Assembly (NCBI GenBank): GCA_026260175.1
Contig: JAKCWW010001789.1
Location: 1-61,364 of the forward strand
Source of the DNA: Reticulitermes lucifugus
Taxonomy: Eukaryota; Arthropoda; Insecta; Blattodea; Rhinotermitidae
DNA length: 61,364 nucleotides
Reading direction: 5' to 3'
Shown: piece by piece, positions 34,225 to 45,049 of the stretch
How positions within the stretch are numbered: the stretch's first letter is position 1
Layout: each line of letters starts with the position of its first letter
Position numbers and translations under genes: made by a program
Notes under the pieces: generated by a model
Told to the model about the DNA's origin: nothing
The model's input: the letters and a program-made list of their open reading frames with translations, nothing else
The model's database searches: none

Positions 34225-34557
34225 TCATAATTAATATGTGGAGTGGTGAATAGCAAGAGGTGTTAGTAAGTGGCCATAGCACGTTTTTCATAAACGTTCT
34301 TATTCGGACTGGGCGGAATTAGAGCCACTGAATATAAACGAATACTGTAAGAATATTGCGACCTAACAAAGGGTTGCTGTGTTACATGTAATTGTTATCC
34401 ATAATGTGGAATTTTTTACTAACGAATTATGATACTTGCATTGTTGAAATGAATTATACATAGCTCATCTACATTGTTATATTATGTACTTGTGGTAGCT
34501 AAATTAAATGATGTGTGTATCCAAAAAGGTATCTTTCTAAAGTGTGAATTAGTAAAT

Positions 34558-34886
34558 TGCGATATTTTATGGACCGATCGTGTGAGAAATTAAGTATTAC
34601 GTAGAGTCAAGGAGGAGAGGAATATCCTACGTACAATAAAAAGAAGGAAGGCTGACTGGATTGGCCGCATCTTGCATAGGAACTGCCTTCTAAACACGTT
34701 GCTGAATGAATGAAGGAAGGATAGGAGTGACGGGAAGACGATGAAGAAGACGTAAGCAGCTACTGGATGACCTTAAGGAAAAGATAAGGGACTGTAAATT
34801 GAAAGAGGAAGCACTAGATCGCACTCTGTGGGGAACTCGCTTTGGAAGAGGGTACGGACCTGTTGTAAGACAGACTGCGTGATGAT
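34558..34886 (+). pseudogene. LINE RT C-terminal remnant, copy 2
   Basis: Reads LWTDRVRN, a stop, then RRVKEERNIL, KRRKADWIGR and HRNCLLN, the same C-terminal segment as the remnant at 19745-20392. It carries several frameshifts and stops and ends with GGAAGAGGGTACGGACCTGT, a stop and a TGATGATGAATGA tail. It is 5'-truncated further downstream than the first copy. Confidence 0.85.
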
Positions 34887-34899
34887 GAATGATAGTTTA

Positions 34900-35780
34900 T
34901 GAGAATACTGTGCAGCAATTTTCACTGGTATTTTGTGAATTGCTTATTTGGCCAGGTTTTAAACCATAATCATTTGGAAACTGGGTTTTTCCTTATCAGG
35001 TAAGAAGATAAACTAAGATATTCTTCTCTTTTTGACCGACTCGCAGAGCTATGTCAAAACCAGGAAAAAATTATTTTATGAAATTTGTGGTTTGAGAAAA
35101 ATTGTTCGATGGATAATGGCCGAAGAAACATTCGGGAAGAATGTAGTTCTGCGTTTTGTATCTTCATCGCATGACACCACGATATGTGTCTGTCTTCGTT
35201 GAAGACTCGTTATGATAACCCTCAAAGTGTCATAAAATTTAACAGTCAGCACTCTCTTAGTGGCTATAAAGGAGGCACGAATCCTTGTGTTCGCAGTCAT
35301 CAAAACACCGCTGGGTACCTTAGCGATAATCCAACTGCCAGTCAGTACAAAGCAATATGTGGTATAAATATAACCGAGCTATAAACTGCAGCTCCATCTG
35401 GTCATACAGAAAGCGACGGTCGACATTAATGATCAAACTTTCTTAATGTGTTTCCCTTAGGTGGTCTATTTATGTGCCAATGTATTGGGCCGTTTGAAGG
35501 TCGGGGGTATTATAATGTCTATTAACACGTTTATAATCTACGGGTATTGATGAATTATGAGAAAGTTAGTATTTTATACAAATATAACAAAAGTGTACTA
35601 TGATAGCCCGGTGAATATACTATACAGCTGTATAGGGTTTGTGTTATCTTCCATTCATATTACCTGACACTAGGTATATATATATATATATGGTGCTAGG
35701 CAAAGTGACATGAGTTGCCTGGAGGTTTAAAATTGCTTTTCCTATCTGGCTGAACTGAGTACGTTGTTCCTTTAATCTTC
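34900..35780. other. No recognisable feature
   Basis: A (TA)n run lies at 35674-35691. Small frames at 35076-35384 have no family signature. Confidence 0.35.
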
Positions 35781-35783
35781 TGC

Positions 35784-35817
35784 CTGAGGGCGGGAAAAAT
35801 CCTGTTCCCGAAACGTC
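35784..35817 (+). ncRNA. Hammerhead-like motif, GUC type, degenerate
   Basis: CTGAGGG (35784-35790, last core A lost), stem II GGGAA/TTCCC (5 perfect pairs), GAAAC and GUC at 35815-35817. Stem I does not pair convincingly. Confidence 0.4.
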
Positions 35818-35954
35818 TTTAGTGTATATGTTGAATACTGGATGATTGACGATGGGCAAAGTACAAGGTTTCAATGTTCCAGACAGGATATGTACAGTTT
35901 ATTAACTGTATGTTTTAATCTGTACTATTTAACAAATCTTTCTCCAGGGAACCT

Positions 35955-36190
35955 ATTCATTCATTCTGTAGTCTGTCTTACGACAGGTCCATAGCCTCTT
36001 CCAAAGCCAGTTCTTCACAGAGTGCGATCTAGTGCTTCCTCTTTCAAATTCCAGTATGGTCTCTTTTTCTTAAGATCATCCAATAGCTGCATACTTCTTC
36101 TTCCTCGTCTTCCCGTTACTTCTATCCTTCCTTCTCTCTGTCCTTCAATAACGTGTTTTAGAAGGCAGTTCCTGCGCAAGATGTGACCAA
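35955..36190 (-). pseudogene. LINE RT 3' end, copy 3
   Basis: On the minus strand this matches the 3' portion of the remnants at 19745 and 34558: GAAGTAACGGGAAGACGAGG, CTATTGGATGATCTTAAGAA and GAGGCTATGGACCTGTCGTA, ending in GAATGAATGAATAGG. The readable peptide (EVTGRRGRRS, LLDDLKKK, FGRGYGPVV) is short. It lies about 1 kb from copy 2 in opposite orientation. Confidence 0.85.
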
Positions 36191-36199
36191 ACAAAACAC

Positions 36200-36588
36200 C
36201 CTATAACCCCAAATAAAATGGGAATATTATGTTGAATGATGATTATGAAAGGATTTGTAACGTATTTGCTACGATCTATGTCAAGCTGCTGTCTCAGAAT
36301 CACAAGTTTGAGTCAGGACTTCTATAATCCACTCTCATTACAAGTCTGGTATCTGTTTGATAGCAGACTAATGGACAGCCCGGTCTCTGTTTCTGAGAGG
36401 TAAGCTTGTGCATTATGACCATACCACTCTACTACATCATTCTCTTCAATGGTTATGAAGGTTATAGTCAGTTAATTCATTTCTCTTTAATGTCGAAGTT
36501 AAAACTACGTTAGTTCTTTAATTCCACATTATGCTTTGAAGGAGGACGTAAAGCTTTTGAATACAGAATTCGAAGAGAGATCTTTAAG
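36200..36588. other. No recognisable feature
   Basis: No gene or repeat recognised. Confidence 0.3.
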
Positions 36589-36589
36589 G

Positions 36590-36709
36590 GGTGCTAAGGC
36601 TGTCGACTTGAACTATTTGGCTCAAGATAAGGTGCAGTGGAGGATTTTCGTAAACACAGTAATGAACCCTTCGGGTTCCATTAAGGCACGTCATTTCTTT
36701 ACTCACTGA
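36590..36709 (+). pseudogene. C-terminus of a second LINE family
   Basis: The frame from 36590 reads DLNYLAQDKVQWRIFVNTVM then NPSGSIKARHFFTH and stops at 36707-36709. Compared with 41659-41864, which reads VMNLRVP followed by a stop, an extra C in AACCCTTCGGG shifts the frame. The LAQD...W...MN pattern is a recurrent ending of an insect non-LTR ORF. No catalytic domain is present. Confidence 0.7.
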
Positions 36710-36959
36710 GCTACTGTTGCCTTGAGAACTTCGTCTGGGATATGTCCAACTGGATATCTGACCCTTGAATTTGAAGCCAATAGGCAATCTCAAAATGTTG
36801 GGAAACAAACATGCAGTGACGGAACGCAATACCCCAGAAGAATTAAGACCTCAACGACGGAGACTCGATAGCCTAAAAACTAGCATCCTGTTACTTCCTG
36901 GAGGAAGACTCTTACATGGAATTAGGAGCTGGGGACGTTGTGCTTAGAAATCGCTTTGG

Positions 36960-37800
36960 TGATGTTTCTTTAATGATTGTTTCGAGATTAGGCCAGAAGA
37001 AACGAATGGAGCAGTGAGAATCCTAATGTAAGGTAACACGGATCGTTGAGATGTAGAAGTATACAGGATATACTCGGTTTCGGACTTCAGTCTGAGGCAC
37101 GGCAGTCCTCATTATTCTTTCCGCAGTTACCTCAGAACATGAAGGCAGCTGCTAGAATAGCAGCTAAGGTATGCCACGACCACTTCCCTCTGCGTCGAAC
37201 TCACGCTCTTCATGTCAATAAAACGTTACATCACTTATTCAAGTGAGTCGTTAAACAGACATAGATACTAACATACACCGTTGATTGGGTAGAATGTGTT
37301 TCCCTTGTACGAGAAATTAGCATGTTACCGAAGGAGTTGATGTCGCAAGATATTTCGGATGCACTCTACTCCTATATCACTCCTTTTTTCCCTGTTTTCT
37401 TTTATTATGTTCAGTGACCTTCTTTTAGAAGTTTTTTTGTAGTTGAGGGGGATGTTTTCAGGATTATGCCATCAATCTGGGGGCTAATAGTGCATAACAA
37501 ACTTGATTCACGAGTTCAGCCTCAACATTATTAGCTACGTCACAGAGCTGGAGCGTAAAGATTTTTCATCTTACCAGGCTTATAAAGTAAACAATACAAA
37601 ATGGATTTTACGGTTAATTTAATGACATGTATTTCTTTGCAAACAAAAAGAATTGTCGATATCGAGCCCGTACATATTTATCACTTCCTGTTCTCTGCAT
37701 TATTTATCTTTCATTTAAAATGGCTTTTGATCTTGAAGTTCGGTGATCTAAATAAGGAGAAAGGAAACTCAGTTACAACTCAACGTTGAGAGAATTAAAG
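36960..37800. other. No recognisable feature
   Basis: The minus-strand fragment CTGAAGTCCGAAACC at 37077-37091 resembles a collapsed ribozyme core without stem II. The 66-codon frame at 37046-37246 is not recognisable. Confidence 0.3.
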
Positions 37801-37804
37801 TCGC

Positions 37805-37846
37805 CTTACTACATGTTTCGGCCTTACATGACCATTATCAGGTATG
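37805..37846 (-). ncRNA. Hammerhead-like motif, GUA type
   Basis: Minus strand: CTGATAA (37841-37835, one change from CTGANGA), stem II GGTC/GGCC with a G-U pair, GAAAC (37819-37815) and GUA at 37812-37810. Stem I has three pairs next to the core (CAT/GTA). The core change predicts low activity. Confidence 0.5.
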
Positions 37847-37849
37847 TAT

Positions 37850-38255
37850 TTTATAAAAATATTGAGAAAATCATGTATAAAAAATAAATTAATATCAACA
37901 AGACGGAGATTTCATTATTGTGCATAATGCATTAGTTGAAAGAATTTTGTGAATCCAGTTTTTCCGAAACGTGAGATAAAACTGTTATTGAAATGTGTTG
38001 TATACAATCGTTTAAAATTGATAATATTTTTTAAAACTTTGTGATATTGGAGTTTATTCTTCATTTTATGTACATGTAAGCATGCTTTTAAAATTTTGTT
38101 GGCGATGTTAAATAACATCTTAGGCTGCCCCAATTAAAAATAAATAATTCTCCAAAAAGAATTAAATTGGACGTGAGTTACACAATATAATGGAAGGCAT
38201 CTATATTGTAAAATATATAAAAGGGATGTAATACAAAGATAATCCCGATTTACAC
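37850..38255. other. No recognisable feature
   Basis: AT-rich, no feature. Confidence 0.35.
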
Positions 38256-38260
38256 TCTCA

Positions 38261-38561
38261 GAATTCCATCTTTTTGGCCCCCTGAAGAATGCAGTCGGAG
38301 GACGCCGTTTTGCGAACGACGACAAGCTGAAACACAGCGTGCGTGGAGAACTTCGACGCTTCAGCAAAACGTTTTAAGCGACCGGCATACAGCGTCTCAC
38401 GCAAAGGTGGAAAAAGTGTGTTGATAGTGTAGAAGACTTTGTTGAAAAATAATCTCAACTTTGTAAAGGATGTACCCATGATATGGGTAAATTTCATTAT
38501 AATTTTAGTTACAATCCCTGAAAAAAAAATAGGAGGCATTACTTTCGTACCGCCCCTCGTA
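38261..38561 (+). pseudogene. Mariner transposase C-terminus and 3' TIR
   Basis: The frame from 38261 reads EFHLFGPLKNAVGGRRFAND, then KLKHSVRGELRRFSKTF, an in-frame stop, then ATGIQRLTQRWKKCVDS and VEDFVEK followed by a stop. This is the well-known end of mariner-type transposases (FGPLK, GGRRF, W.KC.D). The catalytic DDD triad would lie upstream and is missing. The 3' end reads TTACTTTCGTACCGCCCCTC before a TA at 38560-38561, matching the terminus at 58597-58620. No 5' end is seen, so this is a 5'-deleted copy. Confidence 0.85.
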
Positions 38562-38639
38562 CCAGATGTGTTCACTGTTCAGGTCGTTAGTACTTTGCGT
38601 GTGTTATTTATTGAGACTTTTTTATTCATATAAAATTTT

Positions 38640-39158
38640 AGGCGCGTTCGCAAAATTGCGAGTCCGACTATTAGCTTTGTCATGTCTGTCCGTCTTCATG
38701 GAACAACTCGGCTCCCACTGGACGGATTTTCGTGAAATTTGATATTTGAATAATTTTCGAAACTCTTCGAGACAAGTCAAGTTTCATTCAAATCCGACAA
38801 GAATGAAGGGGTATTTTACATGAATACCTCTGTACATTTATGATAGTATCTCGCTCTGTCTCCTTATAATGGCAAATTATGCAGTTGTAATTTGTAGAGA
38901 ACATAAAAACACACATTCTATGTTCAGTACCTTTTCTTTTTCGAAAATCGTACCGTTTATGAGATAATGTGGAAAAATATGTTAGAGCCAGACAGACCAC
39001 AGATGACAATATAATACGGCGCATGCGCATTGCATTCTGGATAACTAAAGCTACAGACACACACCCGTAATGTTTAATACTTATTGCTCTTCCACGGCAA
39101 AAATGGTTACGCGAACGGGCCTTAATATGACTTTTACACGTACATTGCCTCTCTTGTT
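38640..39158 (+). repeat. Repeat family M, copy 3
   Basis: Starts AGGCGCGTTCGCAAAATTGC, contains CCACTGGACGGATTTTCGTG and GAGATAATGTGGAAAAATAT, the GCTACAGACACACACCC block, GCGAACGGGCC, and ends at ACACGTACATTGCCTCTCTT. Near full length. Confidence 0.85.
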
Positions 39159-39159
39159 G

Positions 39160-40035
39160 TACTTACTCTAAGAGAGGTAGACAGAATTATACGACACTGA
39201 CAGTACTGTCGTTGCCATTCTACGTTTCGTTTCGCTCCTTTCCGATCATTATGACATACAGCTACTTCAATATTCAAATTTCCCCTAACATGAATCTTTG
39301 TTTACTCAATGTGCATTGTCGATTACTGTAGTTTTTTTGGTATCGTTATCGAATGGAAGCTTTTCTTACTTCATAAAACAGCAATATAAGTTTTATTATG
39401 TCAATGGAAGTGCGATGTCGTATTCAAAAGCTTCAAGTTGAGTATAGTTGTACATAAAAACGTCACGTCATCCCAAACTTATATGGAGCTAATTAAAGAC
39501 CTATCAATTAACTTTTACGAACCGTATCAAACTCTGTGCCAAATTCCCTATACCTTCTGCGTGTTGTTGACAATAGCTTATTATTAGTACCTTTTGTGTG
39601 TTCGTGGTCTCAACTTGAGGCTAAAAATTCTTATACTTAGGCTTATACAGTATAATGTAAAGAAGTGACGTCACTTGATGATAGCCTTTCATGCAGAATG
39701 TCTTTACTGAGTCTCCTGTTACTTGAAAGACTTCTCCACGGGTTCATTAATTACTAAAGTTTCTGCTTATATCAGTAAAAGTTCTTGTCTTTAAGAGGAG
39801 TTGATCTTGCACAACCCACATGTAGCGCAGTAGTCATCTTACAAATTATTTAAAGTATTCATCAAGAAACCTGCGTGGAAGATACAATTTTTATGATCTA
39901 GCAGCCAATTGGAATAAGTATTGAAAGTGATATTATAATGTGATGATGGGAACTCTACTTGTCTAGCTCGGACGCAATTTTGGATGGGTAGGCGAGCAAC
40001 GGCTTTTCGGGAAGGACTTTGCGCTAATGTGTCTG
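39160..40035. other. No recognisable feature
   Basis: AT-rich, no credible gene. Confidence 0.35.
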
Positions 40036-40037
40036 TT

Positions 40038-40273
40038 CTGGACGTGAGGAACAGAAAGGTGTAAGTCCATTTTTATCCTATTTAAGATAATGCGTCATTA
40101 TTCTTAGACCATTACGTGACTTATTCTTGCTTAATTCGTGTCCATCTACACTGTGACAGTATTTGGACTTACGACCATCTGCATCTGAAAGAGCTTGAAA
40201 TTCTAACAGAAATAATGTATTATCTGAAACATGCTAAAATTTGGACTTACACCCTTCTTTTCCTCAGGTCCAG
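40038..40273. mobile_element. 236-bp MITE with ~36-bp terminal inverted repeats
   Basis: CTGGACGTGAGGAACAGAAA then GGTGTAAGTCCA at the left (from 40038) matches the reverse complement of the right end (TGGACTTACACC, then CTTTTCCTCAGGTCCAG, ending 40273) with a few mismatches. No coding capacity. TTGGACTTAC also occurs internally near 40163-40172, a subterminal copy. The superfamily is not determined because no clear target duplication is visible. Confidence 0.75.
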
Positions 40274-40279
40274 AGTTAT

Positions 40280-41390
40280 TCATAAATATTAAAATTACGG
40301 CTGTTGCAGTTCTGTTCATTGGTTCGCGATAGAATCATGCAGTGATGTGCACAATTTTTAATTCTAAATGCACTGAATGTAATAAATTATTTCACTGAAA
40401 TCAGTGCTGTAAAATTAACTCTTATTTTCAATTCATACCAAGCGTATCACACACCATTAGATATTTTTCACGTCTTGTGTGCAACAGGTTATTACATGTT
40501 AGGGTATCAGAATTACTGCACTTACGTGAGTATGGTGTATTCTTCACGTGCTATTGCTTGGAACGCAGTGTGCATCAGGGAGGACACTACAGTTACTTTC
40601 ATCAAACGGAAATGCGAGTAAAGCCGGCTTCCCTCATTTCCTTTTCCTATGCTTTGTAAGGTACAAGCACGTTCACTGCATTAGTTTTCGATTTGTTTAC
40701 TCCAGCGTAAATTATATTATTGGAAGTATTGTGAGTGGTTTTGATTAACATTTCACTAGATGTAGATGTGTTTATTAAGTAAATCATAGCTCTTAACAGG
40801 TTTTACGCTCTAGTTCGGTCGCTGACGGTTTGTGGGAATTGTGGTTTTAATTTAGTTAGGTTACTTGTAATTAATTATATTTTATTTTGTATCTTCTTTC
40901 TGCTTTATCTTTCATTGTTAAGTAATTGTGCAGTATCTGTGTATTTGTGTATTGTTGCATTAGAGTGTTCACTCAGCAAATGTCCCTTTGCTGCTAAGCC
41001 TGCGTGTCAGTAACATGAATTGAGTTGAACTGTACTATCAATATATTCAGAAACAACTAATCTCTCTTAACAATTTCTTCTTTAAAAATTATAATATTAT
41101 TAATGCTGTTTTTATATGTGATATCTTATTATGTCTTTTCTATGTTTTTAGGTTTGTTGTTTTTTGCGCCAGCACATTAATAATAAAGGACTGAATTGAA
41201 ATGAATTATGTCGTATTTTTATTCGCTGCGTAGAATTACATGGACAGATTATTCACTCGACATATTGTAAGAGTCTTGAATTTCAAAAATAATTATTTTA
41301 ATCTTATGCATTGCTGTATTGGGTATTGTGTGTGGCCAGTGTATAGTCGTGTATGTATACATGTTATTGTATTTATGTTCAAAATTTCAG
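40280..41390. other. Mostly unrecognised; LINE-tail-like end
   Basis: AATAAAGGACTGAATTGAAA at 41181-41200 resembles the tail at 140-165. No gene recognised. Confidence 0.3.
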
Positions 41391-41397
41391 GTTGCTG

Positions 41398-41479
41398 ATC
41401 AACGTGCTTTATATCATACCGGTTTTATATAAAGCACGTTGATATAATTGTGTCGCCCACCGCGGTAGGTGACACAATT
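41398..41479. repeat. Two adjacent hairpins
   Basis: A perfect 17-bp inverted repeat (ATCAACGTGCTTTATAT, 41398-41414 with 41427-41443) encloses a 12-bp loop. It is followed at once by a 9-bp inverted repeat AATTGTGTC/GACACAATT (41446-41454 with 41471-41479) around CACCGCGGT. The right arm continues into sequence resembling 10976-10995. Confidence 0.75.
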
Positions 41480-41658
41480 ATTGGTAGGATCTTAACTTTG
41501 TGCAGTTGCCGTAAGTCTCAGATCACTGTACTTATCTTTTCTTTGTAGGCACATTTTTTTATTATGTTCTTGCCGTTATATGATGCACTGTCTATCATGT
41601 GTGCTTCCTTTGGTCATTTATTAAGGAAAATGTAGTACTTAATTGTACGACACCTAGG

Positions 41659-41864
41659 GGGAGGGTAGAAATGCATGCAAGGTTTTGATGGAGAAACCTG
41701 AAGGAAAGAGGTCACTTGGGAGAAATAGGTATAGAAAGGAGAATAATATTAAAGTTGGGCTTAAGGGAATAAGATATGAAGTCGTGGACTGGGTTAACCT
41801 CGTGCAGGATTCGGATAAGTGGCCGGCTGTCGTGAAGACGGTGATGAACCTTCGGGTTCCATAA
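41659..41864 (+). pseudogene. LINE ORF C-terminus, open frame
   Basis: A continuous frame reads NACKVLMEKPEGKRSLGRNR, then NNIKVGL, VVDWVNLVQDSDKWPAVVKT and VMNLRVP followed by TAA at 41862-41864. The KPEGKR.LGR...NIK.GL pattern and the final MNLRVP are recurrent at the C-terminus of insect non-LTR elements; the role of this tail is not known to me. An upstream in-frame stop and the lack of any RT domain make it a 5'-truncated pseudogene. Downstream TCCAGAAAGGCTCTGCCCCA (to about 41960) is typical 3' sequence of the family. Confidence 0.82.
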
Positions 41865-41969
41865 AATGTGAGGAATTTATTAAATAGCTGGGGAACTACT
41901 AGATTCTCCAGAAAGGCTCTGCCCCATGGAGTTGGTGGAGGTATTTATTATGCTTTTTTTCTACTTTAT

Positions 41970-43170
41970 TGACAAGTATATCATTTATTAGGCCTCCTGT
42001 TATTAATGCTTGAAACACTGAAGACATAGAGGCAAGGAACAGTAAAATGGTAGTCAAAAAGAAAATACACGGGAACGCGAGAGACAGGCTTAGCCCGCTT
42101 ATCCTTCTGACAGGAATAGCATAAAAATTAAAATGTCAGAACCGCCATTAGTGGCTTGAAATAAACGTCGCAATTCATTTTTTTGTTCTTATTGTTAAAT
42201 GCATAATTTGGAACAGTTACTTAATGTTATTTAAAGCGAGGGGATTTATTTTGATGAATTTAAATTGGCGTAGCTGAATTAGGAATGAGCACTAGCAATT
42301 TGGAGCTTGGAAGCCATCTGAGAATTTACTTGAAACAAGAGGAACACCAATACAACCTCTGTTGAGGTGACCGTACACAGGACATTCCGGATACTTGCTT
42401 GTGGCTAGCAGTCCGTCCCTCCCCTACCCAAATAAACTGAATACTGAACTTTATCCGAATTGTGTATAAACATTCAGTGTTTACCTCACAAAGAACATAT
42501 TCTACTAGTACGTCCATTATAAACACCAACCAACTAAGACGTTTAAGTAAATTCGGTTTTTTGTGAGTGTTGTGTGGAGCTGATGCATGCAGTGTGGAAG
42601 AGGGCGTTGTTCGTTAAGGCTACAGCATTGGTAATTACACCTGTATTGACCACTAGGCTTTCAACTGTTAATTGATGATGCTTCAATGCGTTTCAGTACG
42701 CTACTACAATATGCAGGTGAAAGGGCGTTATTTCGGTCAATTGTAGAAGCATATTCAAAATATTTCTCCAAATAACTATGTACATGCAAGCTTCGAGGCA
42801 TAATCGGAATTCATTAACTGCAGATGGATTTTTCACTACTTGCACTGCCTGTCCCGGACTTCTGCCACAGAGATATTACTACTGCGGGCCGAAACACAAG
42901 TGTCAATTGTTGTAAAACTTTTATTGTTCCACAGACCGGTGAAACAGCAACGTCCCGTTAAACTGTTCTTTATCTGTCTCATATCGTGCAGTCTAATAAA
43001 GCCAACATATGTAATTATTACTAAAATTATCTAACCATGAGTATTTACTGTATACAAATTGACTATTTAGGTGATATTGAAATCTGAGGGTTACTGTAAC
43101 CTCTCAGATTGAATATTCCCTGTTTAAAATTATGTGCTATGACAAAGTTAAGGTCATATTTCTCCCTGTG
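41970..43170. other. No recognisable feature
   Basis: No gene or repeat recognised. Confidence 0.35.
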
Positions 43171-43177
43171 CTTATGT

Positions 43178-43275
43178 ATCATGCCATGAAGACGTATGGC
43201 GACAGTGGAGGTATAGCACGACTCCTTCTTAAATTTGGCACTGCATGGAAGTGAGTGCGTGGCTGCACGCCCAAG
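43178..43275 (-). mobile_element. SINE-C 3' fragment
   Basis: ATGCCATGAAGACGTATGG, GTGGAGGTATAGCACGACTC and GGCACTGCATGGAAGTGAGT match the 3' half of SINE-C (33972-34060). The head is missing. Confidence 0.6.
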
Positions 43276-43289
43276 ACATTTTACTACAG

Positions 43290-43960
43290 AAGGGGGATTC
43301 CCAGGACCCTTGTGATATCCGGAAATCCTGGAAGTCTTCAGAAATATACTCTTCTTTCAATCTGGGTCTGTAATAAGGGGGCTACCCGTTTCCGATTGAC
43401 GCTGCAACTAACCGTGAAGCACAGTTTCTTACGCTTCAACTTTTGGTCTTAGAAAGCTTGAAAGGCTACGGAGGAAGGTAAGAAAGGGCTTACTCCTACC
43501 AGGCAGTGATGCTCAGTATTCATTATTTAATCACTAAGAGATAACTAAGGGGCAAATATTTGGTAAGTATAGAAGAGTATTTTCTGCGGTCATGTAGCAG
43601 TCTGCCCACCATGTATTCAGACATGATTCTTGCTCACTAAAAATTACCCATTTATGATTATGGGTTGTTAGTCAGAAGAAGAGGGTTCCTTTCTAAAAAT
43701 ATTGCTTGCTAAATGCTCTCAGACAAGTTGTTGGAAAGTTTATCTTTTCAGTAGTCCCCTCTTCCAAGAAATGCAATTTCATTATGGTTTCAAACAACGA
43801 TATTCTTGTGAAACCCTTTGAGTACCATGTGTAGGTTATACGTATGTTTCCCTTAAAGGTAGGCAATCTGCGTGCAGCCTCTTCTCACGTTTCGTTTAGC
43901 AGTACGGTATTTCTACAGACACTTGTTTTTTCTGCCTTTGTATTCGTTACATACAGTTCA
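43290..43960. other. No recognisable feature
   Basis: No gene or repeat recognised. Confidence 0.35.
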
Positions 43961-43964
43961 ATAA

Positions 43965-44048
43965 TACAGGGCATACACAAAAGAATGGTGCGGTTTATAT
44001 GGTTTATTCACTTTTGATACCGCACCATTCTTTTGTGTATGCCCTGTA
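43965..44048. mobile_element. 84-bp foldback MITE, unit 1
   Basis: Thirty perfectly paired bases from TACAGGGCATACACAAAAGA (43965) to the complementary end at 44048 enclose a 24-bp loop. The unit begins and ends in TA, as expected for TA-target (mariner-like) elements. No coding capacity. Confidence 0.85.
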
Positions 44049-44060
44049 TATCCTGTTACA

Positions 44061-44142
44061 TACAGGGCATACACAAATGAATGGTGCGGTTTTAATAGTG
44101 TTCGCTATTAAAACCGCACAATTCTTTTGTGTATGCCCTGTA
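44061..44142. mobile_element. 82-bp foldback MITE, unit 2
   Basis: A 38-bp stem with two mismatches closes on a 6-bp loop (TGTTCG). The arm sequence matches unit 1 for the first 30 bases but the inner sequence differs (TTTTAATAG). The units are separated by 12 bp. Transcription would give a long hairpin, a possible small-RNA precursor. Confidence 0.88.
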
Positions 44143-44149
44143 CATAAAA

Positions 44150-44990
44150 GAAGGCGCCATGCACAGTTGAAACTGGAGAGTTGTTTTCCTGCTATAGTAA
44201 TCGTTAATTATATAACACGGGATGAGAATCTCTCTTAAACGGCCTTTATTATTTTGCATTTTTTAACGTGTTAATAGTGGTAGTTACACTGAAGCCCCGA
44301 GATTTATAATATTAATTCTAATGACTGCCATGGACTTAACTTATATATGAATAACATAAGAAACAATTTTTCCCACAATTGAAATAACACCTTTCACGGC
44401 AATGGTACGGCGTATCCATTTCTCTGAAGTGACACCATTTTGAAGCTCCTGAGAAAACGAATCCATACACAACATTACCTATGCTTAATGTAGGAAAGTA
44501 AAACAAACTTGCAGCAAGTTACTAGAAACAGCAATTTGCTATTTATCATTCGAAACTCTATTTTTTTTGGAAATTACTTCAGACTTTCTACGATCATTCT
44601 TTACAGGGAATTATTCCGTGACGAATCCTATTAAAGTAGCATCAGTTCTAGGGGGAAAAAAAACTTAAAAGTTGCGGGGAGATTGGATGTGATCACAGAA
44701 AACGTTGAAATGTTTACAGTTGCTATATTTCCTCGATTTCAGCAAGGATCTGATCATTCATGAGTCGTAAAAGTGGTAAGCCTAACGCTGTGGTCTGTAG
44801 GATGATGCGACTGAAAAACGCTATGAATGTAACAAAGACATTACAAGCAAGGAGTGAAATGAGAGGGAACGGAGGTAATGCTTGCAAAGACAGCCGGTTC
44901 CCTCACCGGCCTTTACACTGTAATTTGCAATGGGGAGAAAAGACAGTCAACACAAGTGATTTTTTATTGAACAATTACTTTGTTTTTACG
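44150..44990. other. No recognisable feature
   Basis: The 113-codon frame at 44760-45101 has no domain and overlaps the repeat at 44996-45034. Confidence 0.35.
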
Positions 44991-44995
44991 AAAAT

Positions 44996-45034
44996 GGCTG
45001 CATGTTTCGGCCTGATATTAAGCCAACTTCAGTC
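44996..45034 (-). ncRNA. Degenerate hammerhead-like motif
   Basis: Minus strand: CTGAAGT (45032-45026), GGCT...GGCC stem II, GAAAC (45008-45004) and GCA in place of GUA. Two core positions are changed. Confidence 0.4.
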
Positions 45035-45049
45035 CAGACTAACATTCAT

